This document shows positions 5,543 to 12,877 of a stretch of DNA of 16,629 bases, one piece after another. Source of the DNA: Elusimicrobia bacterium CG08_land_8_20_14_0_20_59_10. GTDB taxonomy: Bacteria > Elusimicrobiota > Elusimicrobia > Elusimicrobiales > UBA9959. Location: NCBI GenBank assembly GCA_002779045.1, contig PEXO01000144.1, forward strand, positions 1,391-18,019, given 5' to 3'. Position numbers and translations under genes: made by a program. The notes under the pieces were generated by a model. It searched no databases. It was not told where the DNA came from and was given only the letters and a program-made list of their open reading frames with translations. How positions within the stretch are numbered: position 1 is the stretch's first letter; every line of letters begins with the position of its first letter.

Positions 5543-8116
5543 ATGAAGAAAGTAATATCCATCCTGTCTTTTGCCCTGGCCTTTGCGGCCACGGGTTCCC
5601 TTTCGCCGCTTGCGGCAGAAGAGAATTCCGGCGCCGGAACGGTGAACGGCCCGGTCCTGGTGAATGCCGGGGATCTGGGGGTCGAACAGGGGCATAAGCC
5701 GTTCTATAGCGGCTCTCAGACCGACCTGGATATTTTCCGCGATAATGCAGTGGATCACCCGGATGTTTCGGCGGCCGCCCTGGTGCGGTTGCTCGCCGTC
5801 ATGCCGGAGAACGAAGTAAAGGATTTCCGCCGGAAAAATTGCGGTAAGATAGTGGAAATGCTGGCGGCCCTCGACACGGAAGTTAAGGCGGGGCGCGTAC
5901 CTGCCGGGGATTATTCGCAGCTCACTGCCCAGCTTTCCCCGTTCAGGATACACACCATAGCTTTCTTCGAAGCGAATCCTGACGGTCCGTCGCGTATGGG
6001 GCCGCATAACGGGCAGCACAACGACGGGCATGGTTCCCATACGGGCCATCATAATGGGGGGGAACGGAAGCCCGGTGTAAAACCGGGTACCGGCAACGCC
6101 GGTAACTCCGGCGACACGGACCCTGACCCGGTGGATGCGCTGGTGCAGACGCGCATGGTGATAAATTCCGGCGACAAAGACAGGACGGCCGAAGCTATAG
6201 GCAAGGTGCGCTCCGAATTCCCGCAAAACCCTTCCGTGCAGGTGGCGGCGGCCACTTATTACAATGAAACCGGGGATTCGGTAAACGCCGAGAGGACCGC
6301 GACGGACGCCATAGCCCTGGATTCGGGCAACCCCGACGCGTATAAGACCCGCGCGCTGGCCCGCGCCTCCCTTGACGACCGCAAAGGCGCGATAGAGGAT
6401 ATAAAGAAGGCCATGGCGATAAACCCGCAGGACGAATCGGCCCGGGTCCTGTCCGTTCTGCTGGAGAGTAAAAAATCCGCCCAGACCCTTAAATCCGTTT
6501 CCTCGCTGCAGGAGATGAAGCGCGCGCTGGGCATGCGGGACGATTCCGTGGACGCGGTGAATATGGGTTCCGGCGGCGCCGTCGGGGCCCGGATAGAGGA
6601 GCCGGCCGCGACCGCTTCCCCGGACTTCGCCAGGTCCAAGGCCTATCTCAAGACCGCCCTGTCCAAGAACCGGCTGGGGGATTACGAGAGCGCGGTAAGC
6701 TACGCCTCGCTGGCCATAGAAAAGGACCCGGCCAACCTGGAGGCCTACCTGGAGCGCGCCAACGCGTATAATTTCATGGGGCGCTACGACGACGCCGTGA
6801 GGGATACGGGGCATGTGATAGACAAGGACCCGCGCAACCTGCAGGCTTACAATATGCGCGCCTGGGCGCTGAACCGCAAAGGGAAATCCAAGGAAGCGGA
6901 AACGGACGCCAGCCGCGCCATAGGTATAAATCCTAATTTCGCGGACGCCTGGTTCAACAGGGCCCTGTCCTATGAGAAGCAGGGCGATTACAAGCATATG
7001 CTGGAGGACTTCAGGCAGGCGGCGGCGCTTAGCGGGGCTTATTCCAGCCGCTACCAGGACGCGGTGGCCCAGTACGGCCCGCGCGTGCCCGGCTTTGCCA
7101 ATTCGGTCCGGCCCGCGGTCGCGGCCTCTTCCCCCGACGGGGAAACCGCGCGGAAGGGCAAACCCCTCAGGCGGTTCTTACTGCTTATGGTCCTCACGCT
7201 TACCGGCGGCGGCCTGGTGGCCATGGGGCTTATACATATAGTCGGCGGGAAAGAGGAACAGGGCAAGGTCAGCGGGCGCAGGACGCATCCCGACGTGCTG
7301 TCGCCCTCCATCTTCTACGAGGGCGTGGCCACCGGGAAATACAAGATAGAGAAAAAGGTGGGCGAAGGCGGCATGGGGGTCGTGTACCTGGCGGTGGACC
7401 AGTCGCTGGGCAGGAAGGTGGCCATCAAGAAGATGAACGACGAGATAAAGGTGAACGAGCGAGAGAAGCAGCGTTTCCTGGACGAGGCGCGCACCGTGGC
7501 GCTGCTGCATCACCCCAATATCGTGGAGATCTATACCATTTTCGAGGAGGAGGACGATATCTACCTGGTGTTCGAATACGTGGCCGGGCGCACCTTTGAC
7601 AAGCTGCTGGACAGCGAGGCGCGGATACCGTTCGAGAGGGCGCGTTCCATGCTGGACGAAACCGCCAAGGCCCTGGCTTATGCCCATTCCAAGGGCGTGG
7701 TGCACCGTGACCTGAAGCTTTCAAATATCATGATCTCCGAAGAGGGCGAGGTGAAGGTTATGGATTTCGGCCTGGCGCGCGGGGCCATGGAATCCATGGC
7801 GCGCGTCTCCAACAAGGAGGTGGTGGGCTCGCCGGCGTATATGGCGCCGGAACAGGAACTGGGTGTGTCCTCTGTCGAGTCGGATGTCTATTCGCTGGGG
7901 GTCTGCCTGTACGAGGCTGTGAGCGGAGTGCTTCCTTTCCAGGGCCCGGACTTCCATTTCCAGAAGACGCACAAGGCCTATCAGCCTCTTTCAGAGACGG
8001 TTCCCGGGGCCTCAAAGGAGCTGGACGCGCTGGTGGATAAATGCCTTGCGCCGGAGCCGGAGAACCGTTTCCGCAACGTTGAGGAATTCCGCCGCGCGCT
8101 GAACCTGGCAGCTTGA
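5543..8116 (+). CDS. Receptor-type Ser/Thr protein kinase with exported TPR sensor
   Basis: An 857-residue protein. Residues 1-25 are a signal peptide (MKKVISILSFALAFAATGS). Then come a His-rich stretch (about 155-172), a TPR block (about 197-312), a linker, a second TPR block (about 361-502), one membrane helix (545-567, FLLLMVLTLTGGGLVAMGL) and a complete Hanks-type kinase domain (about 600-850). Kinase motifs: glycine loop GEGGMGVVY (607-615), VAIKK with Lys629, HRDLKLSN with catalytic Asp723, DFG at 741-743 and APE at 768-770, all intact, so it should be active. The predicted topology puts the TPRs outside and the kinase inside, so it probably senses an envelope signal and phosphorylates cytoplasmic targets. 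Typical PknB-type kinases have the reverse order. The start was chosen for the signal peptide and promoter position; the Shine-Dalgarno is weak. It is a single-gene unit ended by the terminator at 8133. Confidence 0.9.
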   Translation: MKKVISILSFALAFAATGSLSPLAAEENSGAGTVNGPVLVNAGDLGVEQGHKPFYSGSQTDLDIFRDNAVDHPDVSAAALVRLLAVMPENEVKDFRRKNCGKIVEMLAALDTEVKAGRVPAGDYSQLTAQLSPFRIHTIAFFEANPDGPSRMGPHNGQHNDGHGSHTGHHNGGERKPGVKPGTGNAGNSGDTDPDPVDALVQTRMVINSGDKDRTAEAIGKVRSEFPQNPSVQVAAATYYNETGDSVNAERTATDAIALDSGNPDAYKTRALARASLDDRKGAIEDIKKAMAINPQDESARVLSVLLESKKSAQTLKSVSSLQEMKRALGMRDDSVDAVNMGSGGAVGARIEEPAATASPDFARSKAYLKTALSKNRLGDYESAVSYASLAIEKDPANLEAYLERANAYNFMGRYDDAVRDTGHVIDKDPRNLQAYNMRAWALNRKGKSKEAETDASRAIGINPNFADAWFNRALSYEKQGDYKHMLEDFRQAAALSGAYSSRYQDAVAQYGPRVPGFANSVRPAVAASSPDGETARKGKPLRRFLLLMVLTLTGGGLVAMGLIHIVGGKEEQGKVSGRRTHPDVLSPSIFYEGVATGKYKIEKKVGEGGMGVVYLAVDQSLGRKVAIKKMNDEIKVNEREKQRFLDEARTVALLHHPNIVEIYTIFEEEDDIYLVFEYVAGRTFDKLLDSEARIPFERARSMLDETAKALAYAHSKGVVHRDLKLSNIMISEEGEVKVMDFGLARGAMESMARVSNKEVVGSPAYMAPEQELGVSSVESDVYSLGVCLYEAVSGVLPFQGPDFHFQKTHKAYQPLSETVPGASKELDALVDKCLAPEPENRFRNVEEFRRALNLAA

Positions 8117-8132
8117 AAAAAGGCGGGAGCAC

Positions 8133-8160
8133 GGCCGGTCTTTTGACCGGCCTTTTTTTT
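8133..8160 (+). terminator. Intrinsic terminator of the receptor kinase gene
   Basis: GGCCGGTC (8133-8140), a TTTT loop and GACCGGCC (8145-8152), a perfect 8-bp stem, followed by eight T (8153-8160). It lies 17 bases after the stop at 8116. It could also stop the leftward gene ending at 8183, but the A-tract needed for that is displaced (8116-8121), so it is mainly rightward. Confidence 0.93.
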
Positions 8161-8182
8161 GCCCTGGCGCGCAACCCGGGCT

Positions 8183-9709
8183 TCAGGTAGTGTTCTTGGG
8201 GCCGCAGTCAAGCGGTGTGGCTACGTATTTAAGGACTTTGCCGATGCTGTAGGTTTTCTGCCCGGGGGGCAGGCTCTTCATAAGTTTATCCGCGTGGTCC
8301 AGGTCGTCGCCCAGCGTGACTATGGGGGGTTCTTTATATCCGTCCGGCCAGGTCTGCGGAAAACCCGCCGTGGCCAGCAGGCCGTTGCACAGGCAGACGC
8401 GGCCTTTGGTGTGAGCCAGCTTGCCGCCCTTGCGCACATACTCGTCTTCGTTCTCGGCGGGGCAGCGGAAGGCCAGGTCTCCGTCGGCAGCAAGATAGGC
8501 GCTTTGCAGGAAACCGATATCGCAGATACGCTTGCGGGCTAAATAAACCTTTTCTTCGGACAGCGTCCCCGGTATTTCGGCCACTTTGAAAGGGAAACCG
8601 CTGGGAGAGGCCCTGCCGTCCGTGCGGATCTTCAGTTCTCCGCGCGCCAGCAGTTCCAGCGCCCCGGCGCGCAGTTCCGGGGCCAGCCCCGACTGTCCTG
8701 AAAGGGCGGCCGTGGTACCGAACTGTATGCCGGTAGCACCGAGGGCGAGAGCCTCTTTAAGCTTTTCCGGGCCGCCGTAGGCGCCGGCCAGCCAGAAGGG
8801 CAGGCCGAGCCCGCCTATGGCTTTCACATCGATGGCGTCGGCGTCCGTGTACACTACCATGGATTCTCCGCGCTTGTTGAAGGCCTTTTTCCCGGGAGGG
8901 GCGTTATGGCCGCCGGCCACCGCTCCCTCGATGATAAAGCCGTAAGGCCGCGCTGCCGGGTTGGAGACCAGCGCGTTGGCCAGCAGGAAAGAGGACACAA
9001 TGGCCAGGAATTTAGGCTGCAGCAGCGGCGCGGAGCCGTGCATTCCCAGTATGCCGGGGCGCAGGCACAGCGCGAAATCTCCGGAGGAGGAGTCGGTGCC
9101 GAAAACCCTTATAGGCATTTCCGCGTCCTCGTGCCTGGAAAACTTCCGTATCATGCCGGGGATTTCAACCGGGCTGCCGGCGCCTACGGCCACATAATCC
9201 ACCCCGGCCAGCATCGCGCCGTAGAGAGCCCAGGGCAGCGGGCGCTCCACTTTGCGCAGGTAGTTTATTCCGACGCTCCCGTTATGCCCTTCTTTTGTCA
9301 GCCACACCTCGGCGAAGTTGGCGGCCAGCGTGAGCACCTGGAAATCCATGCCGGGTTCCCAGAAAGAGGTTTTTCCGTCCGCGGAATTGCGAACGCGCTT
9401 AAGCCTGGCCGTGGGGGTCGGTTTGTACGGTGCGGTTTCGGGTTTGCCGCCTTCTATAAAATATTCCCTGAGTATCCTCGCCACCGCTTCGGCGAGGCCG
9501 GGCTGGCGGCGCGCCAGTTCGGCGAAGGCCCGCCTCACGTGCCCGCCCGGGTCCCCGTTCTGCAGTATGCGGGCGTAAACGATATCCAGCGCGGTGCCGG
9601 AAACTATCCCCATACAGCCCATCATGGACACGATGCGCGACATCACCCAGCAGGATATCCAGATACCCATGCCCCCGGAGATTATAGCGGGATCGCGGTG
9701 TTCGGACAT
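8183..9709 (-). CDS. Nitronate monooxygenase-family flavoprotein with C-terminal cysteine region
   Basis: A 508-residue protein of the NMO / 2-nitropropane dioxygenase-like TIM-barrel family, which binds FMN. Support comes from the N-terminal ISGGMGIWISCWVMSR, VDYVAVGAG (170-178), EGAVAGGHNAPPG (261-273) carrying the His of the family's AGGH motif, and the phosphate-site run IGGLGLPFWLAGAYGGPEKL followed by GATGIQFGT (324-332). Typical NMOs are about 320-360 residues. This one has an insert (about 80-120) and a C-terminal extension with Cys396, Cys416, Cys439 and Cys441 in the pattern RICD...FRCP...RVCLCNG, a possible metal or Fe-S site. I believe this extended form occurs elsewhere, so it may be a distinct subfamily; substrate unknown. 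Family names of this kind often do not prove nitronate oxidation. It is cytoplasmic and appears monocistronic, with AGGCGG about six bases before the ATG. Confidence 0.82.
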   Translation of the reverse strand: MSEHRDPAIISGGMGIWISCWVMSRIVSMMGCMGIVSGTALDIVYARILQNGDPGGHVRRAFAELARRQPGLAEAVARILREYFIEGGKPETAPYKPTPTARLKRVRNSADGKTSFWEPGMDFQVLTLAANFAEVWLTKEGHNGSVGINYLRKVERPLPWALYGAMLAGVDYVAVGAGSPVEIPGMIRKFSRHEDAEMPIRVFGTDSSSGDFALCLRPGILGMHGSAPLLQPKFLAIVSSFLLANALVSNPAARPYGFIIEGAVAGGHNAPPGKKAFNKRGESMVVYTDADAIDVKAIGGLGLPFWLAGAYGGPEKLKEALALGATGIQFGTTAALSGQSGLAPELRAGALELLARGELKIRTDGRASPSGFPFKVAEIPGTLSEEKVYLARKRICDIGFLQSAYLAADGDLAFRCPAENEDEYVRKGGKLAHTKGRVCLCNGLLATAGFPQTWPDGYKEPPIVTLGDDLDHADKLMKSLPPGQKTYSIGKVLKYVATPLDCGPKNTT

Positions 9710-9748
9710 TAAAGCCGCCTGTCGGCCTGCCGGTTGCGGCAGATAAAA

Positions 9749-9778
9749 ATATTAGCCTTCATGCTATCAGCGTGTAAT
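9749..9778 (-). promoter_or_regulatory. Possible promoter of the nitronate monooxygenase-family gene
   Basis: On the minus strand, ATTACA (9778-9773), an 18-base spacer and TATA-like TAATAT (9754-9749) predict a start near 9742, about 32 bases before ATG 9709. Each box is a partial match. It abuts a rightward TATAGT at 9779-9784. Confidence 0.4.
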
Positions 9779-9784
9779 TATAGT

Positions 9785-9905
9785 ATTTTTCGGCGCCCTG
9801 TCGCTTTTTTCGTGCAGGGGTTCCGGCGTTCCCGGGGAGAACGGGGTATATTTAAAGACGCCTCCGAAGCAGCAAGGATGCCCGGCCGGCTCTCTGCCGG
9901 TTTTT
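9785..9905 (+). ncRNA. Candidate small RNA or orphan terminated transcript
   Basis: The 310-base gap between the divergent genes at 9709 and 10020 holds a rightward TATAGT box (9779-9784; poor -35) and, about 105 bases on, a hairpin plus T-tract (9886-9905). No credible reading frame lies between them. The segment can form CCCTG/CAGGG (around 9797-9820) and GGCGT/ACGCC pairings. The terminator precedes the tdh promoter, so it would end a separate short transcript. It does not match an RNA family I can name. A short GAAGCAGC at 9866-9873 recalls the SRP RNA loop, but the rest of that motif is missing. Confidence 0.3.
9886..9905 (+). terminator. Rightward intrinsic terminator upstream of tdh
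   Basis: CCGGC (9886-9890), a TCTCT loop and GCCGG (9896-9900), extendable by G-U pairs, then five T (9901-9905). No rightward coding gene precedes it in the gap; the neighbouring gene reads leftward from 9709. Confidence 0.6.
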
Positions 9906-9930
9906 CAGTCCGGCCATAAAGCTGTATAAT
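9902..9930 (+). promoter_or_regulatory. Promoter of the tdh operon
   Basis: TTTTCA (9902-9907), a 17-base spacer and a perfect TATAAT (9925-9930) predict a start near 9937. The leader of about 83 bases opens with a GCCGC-ATA-GCGGC hairpin (9940-9952), which would sit at the 5' end of the message. The -35 box overlaps the T-tract of the preceding terminator. Confidence 0.65.
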
Positions 9931-10019
9931 ATTCCGCATGCCGCATAGCGGCGGATCCCAGTTCGTTCCGGACGCAACCGCATACCCCGGATCTTACCCG
10001 CTCACGCAAGGAGACATTT

Positions 10020-11051
10020 ATGAAGGCTCTCGTTAAAAAAAAGGCCGAAAAAGGACTCTGGTTCGAGGATGTTCCGAAGCCGGAGATAACGGACAATGAA
10101 GTACTGATAAAGATAAAACAGACCGCTATCTGCGGCACCGATATACATATTTACCAGTGGGACGAGTGGGCGCAGAAGACCATCCCCGTGCCGATGCATG
10201 TGGGCCACGAATTCGTGGGTGAAATAGCCGGGCTCGGCAAGAACGTGAAAGGACACACCGTGGGCGAGCGCGTTTCCGGCGAGGGGCATGTGGTCTGCGG
10301 CCATTGCCGCAACTGCAAGGCCGGCCACCGGCACCTCTGCGTGAACACCAGGGGCATAGGCGTGAACCTCCCCGGCTGTTTCGCCGAGTACCTGGCCATA
10401 CCGGCCGAGAACGTCTTCCCGCTGCCGGCGGAAGTCTCGGATGATGAAGCCTCCATACTCGACCCGCTGGGCAATGCCGTGCATACGGCCCTTTCCTTCG
10501 ACCTCATAGGCGAGGACGTGCTGATAACCGGCGCCGGGCCCATAGGCATAATGGCCGGCGCGATAGCCAACCATGTAGGCGCGCGGCATACGGTGATCAC
10601 GGATGTTAACGACTACCGCATGGAACTGGCCCGCAAGCTTGGCATCAGGAACGTGGTGGATTCCCGCAGGGAGAAGCTACCCGATGTGATGCACCGCCTG
10701 GGCATGACGGAGGGTTTCGATGTGGGCCTGGAGATGAGCGGCAACGCGCAGGCCTTTAATGATATGATCTCGTCCGTGAAGATGGGAGCGAAGATAGCCC
10801 TTCTGGGGATACTGCCGCCCAACACCACTATACCGTGGAACCAGGTCATCTTCAAGGCGCTGTTCCTGAAGGGCGTGTACGGCCGGGAGATGTTCGAGAC
10901 CTGGTATAAGATGTGCGCCATGCTTACCAGCGGTTTGGATATCAAGGCAATTATAACGCATCGTTTCCCGGCGAAGGACTTCAGGGAAGGCTTCGAGATA
11001 ATGTCCTCCGGCAAGTCGGGGAAGATAATATTGGACTGGACTAAGATCTGA
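10020..11051 (+). CDS. tdh: L-threonine 3-dehydrogenase
   Basis: The 343-residue zinc-dependent medium-chain dehydrogenase is close to the 341-residue E. coli Tdh. It oxidises L-threonine with NAD+ to 2-amino-3-oxobutyrate in the cytoplasm. Key features are the catalytic zinc ligand Cys38 in TAICGTDIH, GHE (62-64), structural zinc cysteines 93, 96, 99 and 107 in CGHCRNCKAGHRHLC, the nucleotide loop GAGPIG (171-176), and Asp195 at the end of the following strand, which favours NAD over NADP. Length and the DEWAQKTIPVPMHVGHEFVGEI block favour Tdh over other polyol dehydrogenases. AAGGAG (10008-10013) lies six bases before the ATG. The usual partner kbl (2-amino-3-ketobutyrate CoA ligase) is not in this window. 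The product could otherwise decompose to aminoacetone or be handled by an unlinked kbl. Confidence 0.92.
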   Translation: MKALVKKKAEKGLWFEDVPKPEITDNEVLIKIKQTAICGTDIHIYQWDEWAQKTIPVPMHVGHEFVGEIAGLGKNVKGHTVGERVSGEGHVVCGHCRNCKAGHRHLCVNTRGIGVNLPGCFAEYLAIPAENVFPLPAEVSDDEASILDPLGNAVHTALSFDLIGEDVLITGAGPIGIMAGAIANHVGARHTVITDVNDYRMELARKLGIRNVVDSRREKLPDVMHRLGMTEGFDVGLEMSGNAQAFNDMISSVKMGAKIALLGILPPNTTIPWNQVIFKALFLKGVYGREMFETWYKMCAMLTSGLDIKAIITHRFPAKDFREGFEIMSSGKSGKIILDWTKI

Positions 11052-11068
11052 GCCTGCGGCTTAAATCT

Positions 11069-11096
11069 GTTGCCAGTTGCCAGTTGCCAGTTACCG
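11069..11096 (+). repeat. Tandem heptamer repeat before the flavin reductase-like gene
   Basis: GTTGCCA is repeated exactly three times (11069-11089), followed by a degenerate fourth unit GTTACCG (11090-11096), ending four bases before ATG 11101. It occupies the place of a Shine-Dalgarno, and no SD is visible. Confidence 0.8.
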
Positions 11097-11100
11097 GTTT

Positions 11101-11604
11101 ATGAAATACTGCGATCATTTCGGGGAACTTTGCGGCGCGCTGGAAGGCCCGGGCGCTTTCCTCACCGTAATGGACAAGCGGGGGCGCGTCAACATTATGA
11201 CCATAGGCTGGGCGCAGGCGGGCGTGATCTGGGGGCTGCCTGTGCTGACCGTGCTGGTGCGCCCGTCCCGCCATACGCATTTGTTCCTTTCCCGGGCTTC
11301 CCATTTTTCCGTATATGCCCCCGCCACGGGCATGCGCGCAAAGGAGCTCGCCTTCTGCGGCTCAAGATCGGGGCGGGATTACGATAAGGTCCGCGTCTGT
11401 GCATTCACTCTTAAAGAAGGGGTAAAAAAAGATATTAGATATCCCGAAGGCCCGGGCCTGGTCTACCAGTGCGGGCTTTTGGGCGGCACTAAGCTGTCGG
11501 CCGGGAACCTTCCGGCGGCCCTGCGGGCGAAATATTATCCGTCCGGCGACGCTCACACTATGTACTTCGGTAAAATACTAAAGGCGGATAAGCATCTAAA
11601 ATGA
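11101..11604 (+). CDS. Flavin reductase-like domain protein (FMN-binding split barrel)
   Basis: A 167-residue protein from ATG 11101. A frame extension to a TTG at 11077 would translate the tandem repeat and is not preferred. The sequence is typical of the flavin reductase-like / COG1853 family: FLTVMDKRGRVNIMTIGWAQ, then GLPVLTVLVRPSRHTHLFL, FSVYAPATG, LAFCGSRSGRDYDKV. These proteins bind FMN and serve as flavin reductases or as flavoproteins of unknown substrate. It is cytoplasmic. It lies 49 bases after tdh and overlaps the next gene by four bases (ATGA), so it is probably in the tdh transcript and translationally coupled to the lipoprotein. A link to threonine breakdown is possible but not shown by the sequence. 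Confidence 0.82.
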   Translation: MKYCDHFGELCGALEGPGAFLTVMDKRGRVNIMTIGWAQAGVIWGLPVLTVLVRPSRHTHLFLSRASHFSVYAPATGMRAKELAFCGSRSGRDYDKVRVCAFTLKEGVKKDIRYPEGPGLVYQCGLLGGTKLSAGNLPAALRAKYYPSGDAHTMYFGKILKADKHLK

Positions 11605-12845
11605 ACAAGACCACGATATTCACCATTGTCTGCGTATTCGTCCTCCTTTCCGGCTGCGGGCTGTTCAAGCAGAAGGCGGCCGTGTATTATCTGGGGAAGG
11701 CCCGCGCCGCCGCGCAGCAGCAGAACCTTACCCCGGCCGAGGCCGACGCGGCGTTCGCCCAGATAGATAAATCGTTCTCCTACGCGCCCGGCTCGGCGCA
11801 GGCCGTAACGGTGCTTGAAGACTTGGCCGAAGCCGCCGTAAAGAGCGGCTACTCCAAAGCGCAGGAACTGGAGCTGGCCGCCCTGAAGAAGATGCTGGCG
11901 CAGGACGAGCGTTTCTGGGCCGCGCGTGAAGCTCTTGTGAATTTCCTGGCCGCGCGCGGGGACATCGGCGGACTGGCCGACGAGGCCGTCGCGGCGGAGA
12001 AGCTCGCCTCCGGGGCGGGCAAGGGGGAGCCGGGGGTCCGCTATTGCGCCCTTCTTACGCAGCTTGCGGCCACGGCTTCCGCGGTGCCGTGGATAGCGGC
12101 CGAGGCGGCCCTTAACGTTAACAAGTCTCCCGCGGCGTTCGTCGAGAAGACGGGTTTCTATTCTTCCGCGGTGGCCAAGGCTGCCGACCTGAGAAAGGAG
12201 CTGGTGCAGATGGCGGGCTCCGATCCATCCCTTAAACAGGCGGCGCCGGCCGAGCTCGTTTCCGCGGCGGAGGTGGCTGCCGCCGACGCGCTGAAAAATG
12301 CCGGGGAGATAGCACGCGCTAAAGAATTCAACGACCGGCTGGCAGCCGAGCCGGCTTTCGGGAGGGCCGTGGAGATGGCGGTGCGGGGCAATACCGCGCT
12401 GGTGGCCAAGGACTATCCCAAGGCCCGGGCTTTTTACAAGGGGGCGCTGTCCCAGTATCCCGGGCTGATAGACGCCAGGCGGCAGCTGGCCGAAGCGGAT
12501 TTCCAGGAAGGGGTGAGGCTTGCGGCGGTGGGCGAATCCAGGAAGGCCGCCAACCAGCTTTTAGGCAGGGCCTATGCCGGGGCTGACTCCGTGATAAATG
12601 ATTCCCCTGCGGTTTCCAATTATCTCCCTTTTCTGGAGCGCGACAAATTCCTGGGGGAGACCTACGCGCTTAAGGCCGCCGCAATTTCCGCCATGCGGGC
12701 GGTAGGGGGGAAGAATATCAAAAAGAAAACACTAGCCAGGCTTGAAACGGAGTTCAAGTCCTCGCTGGATGAGGCGATTAAGCTCAGCCCGGAAGGCCGC
12801 CTGGCGCGCGAACTGCTGGAGCGCTATACCAAAGAGGGGTTTTGA
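11601..12845 (+). CDS. Lipoprotein with alpha-helical, TPR-like repeats
   Basis: A 414-residue protein. The signal peptide MNKTTIFTIVCVFVLLSGC ends in a lipobox with Cys19 as the lipidation site. Residue 20 is Gly, so Asp-type inner-membrane retention is not indicated. The mature part is almost entirely helical and Ala/Leu/Lys-rich, with TPR-like helix pairs, the clearest at about 265-295 (VRGNTALVAKDYPKARAFYKG followed by an SQYPG turn). It probably serves as an envelope scaffold or assembly lipoprotein; specific function unknown. It starts inside the stop of the flavin reductase-like gene (ATGA overlap), and an exported protein follows 32 bases downstream. That makes an exported pair plausible. 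No catalytic motif is seen. Confidence 0.8.
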   Translation: MNKTTIFTIVCVFVLLSGCGLFKQKAAVYYLGKARAAAQQQNLTPAEADAAFAQIDKSFSYAPGSAQAVTVLEDLAEAAVKSGYSKAQELELAALKKMLAQDERFWAAREALVNFLAARGDIGGLADEAVAAEKLASGAGKGEPGVRYCALLTQLAATASAVPWIAAEAALNVNKSPAAFVEKTGFYSSAVAKAADLRKELVQMAGSDPSLKQAAPAELVSAAEVAAADALKNAGEIARAKEFNDRLAAEPAFGRAVEMAVRGNTALVAKDYPKARAFYKGALSQYPGLIDARRQLAEADFQEGVRLAAVGESRKAANQLLGRAYAGADSVINDSPAVSNYLPFLERDKFLGETYALKAAAISAMRAVGGKNIKKKTLARLETEFKSSLDEAIKLSPEGRLARELLERYTKEGF

Positions 12846-12877
12846 GGCTTCGGATGGTGGGAGGTTAAGGGACAGAT

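Noticed and set aside
5414..6997. A 527-codon open frame on the minus strand
   Set aside because: It is antisense to the receptor kinase TPR region, rich in Arg/Gly/His, without recognisable motif. It also runs through the kinase promoter and intergenic repeat.
9866..9873. GAAGCAGC as a sign of SRP (4.5S) RNA
   Set aside because: The conserved CCGGAAGG tetraloop part and the long pairing arms are missing. An eight-base match is expected by chance.
9734..9919. A 61-codon plus-strand frame before tdh
   Set aside because: It has no Shine-Dalgarno and no recognisable sequence, starts before the possible TATAGT box and runs through the terminator hairpin.
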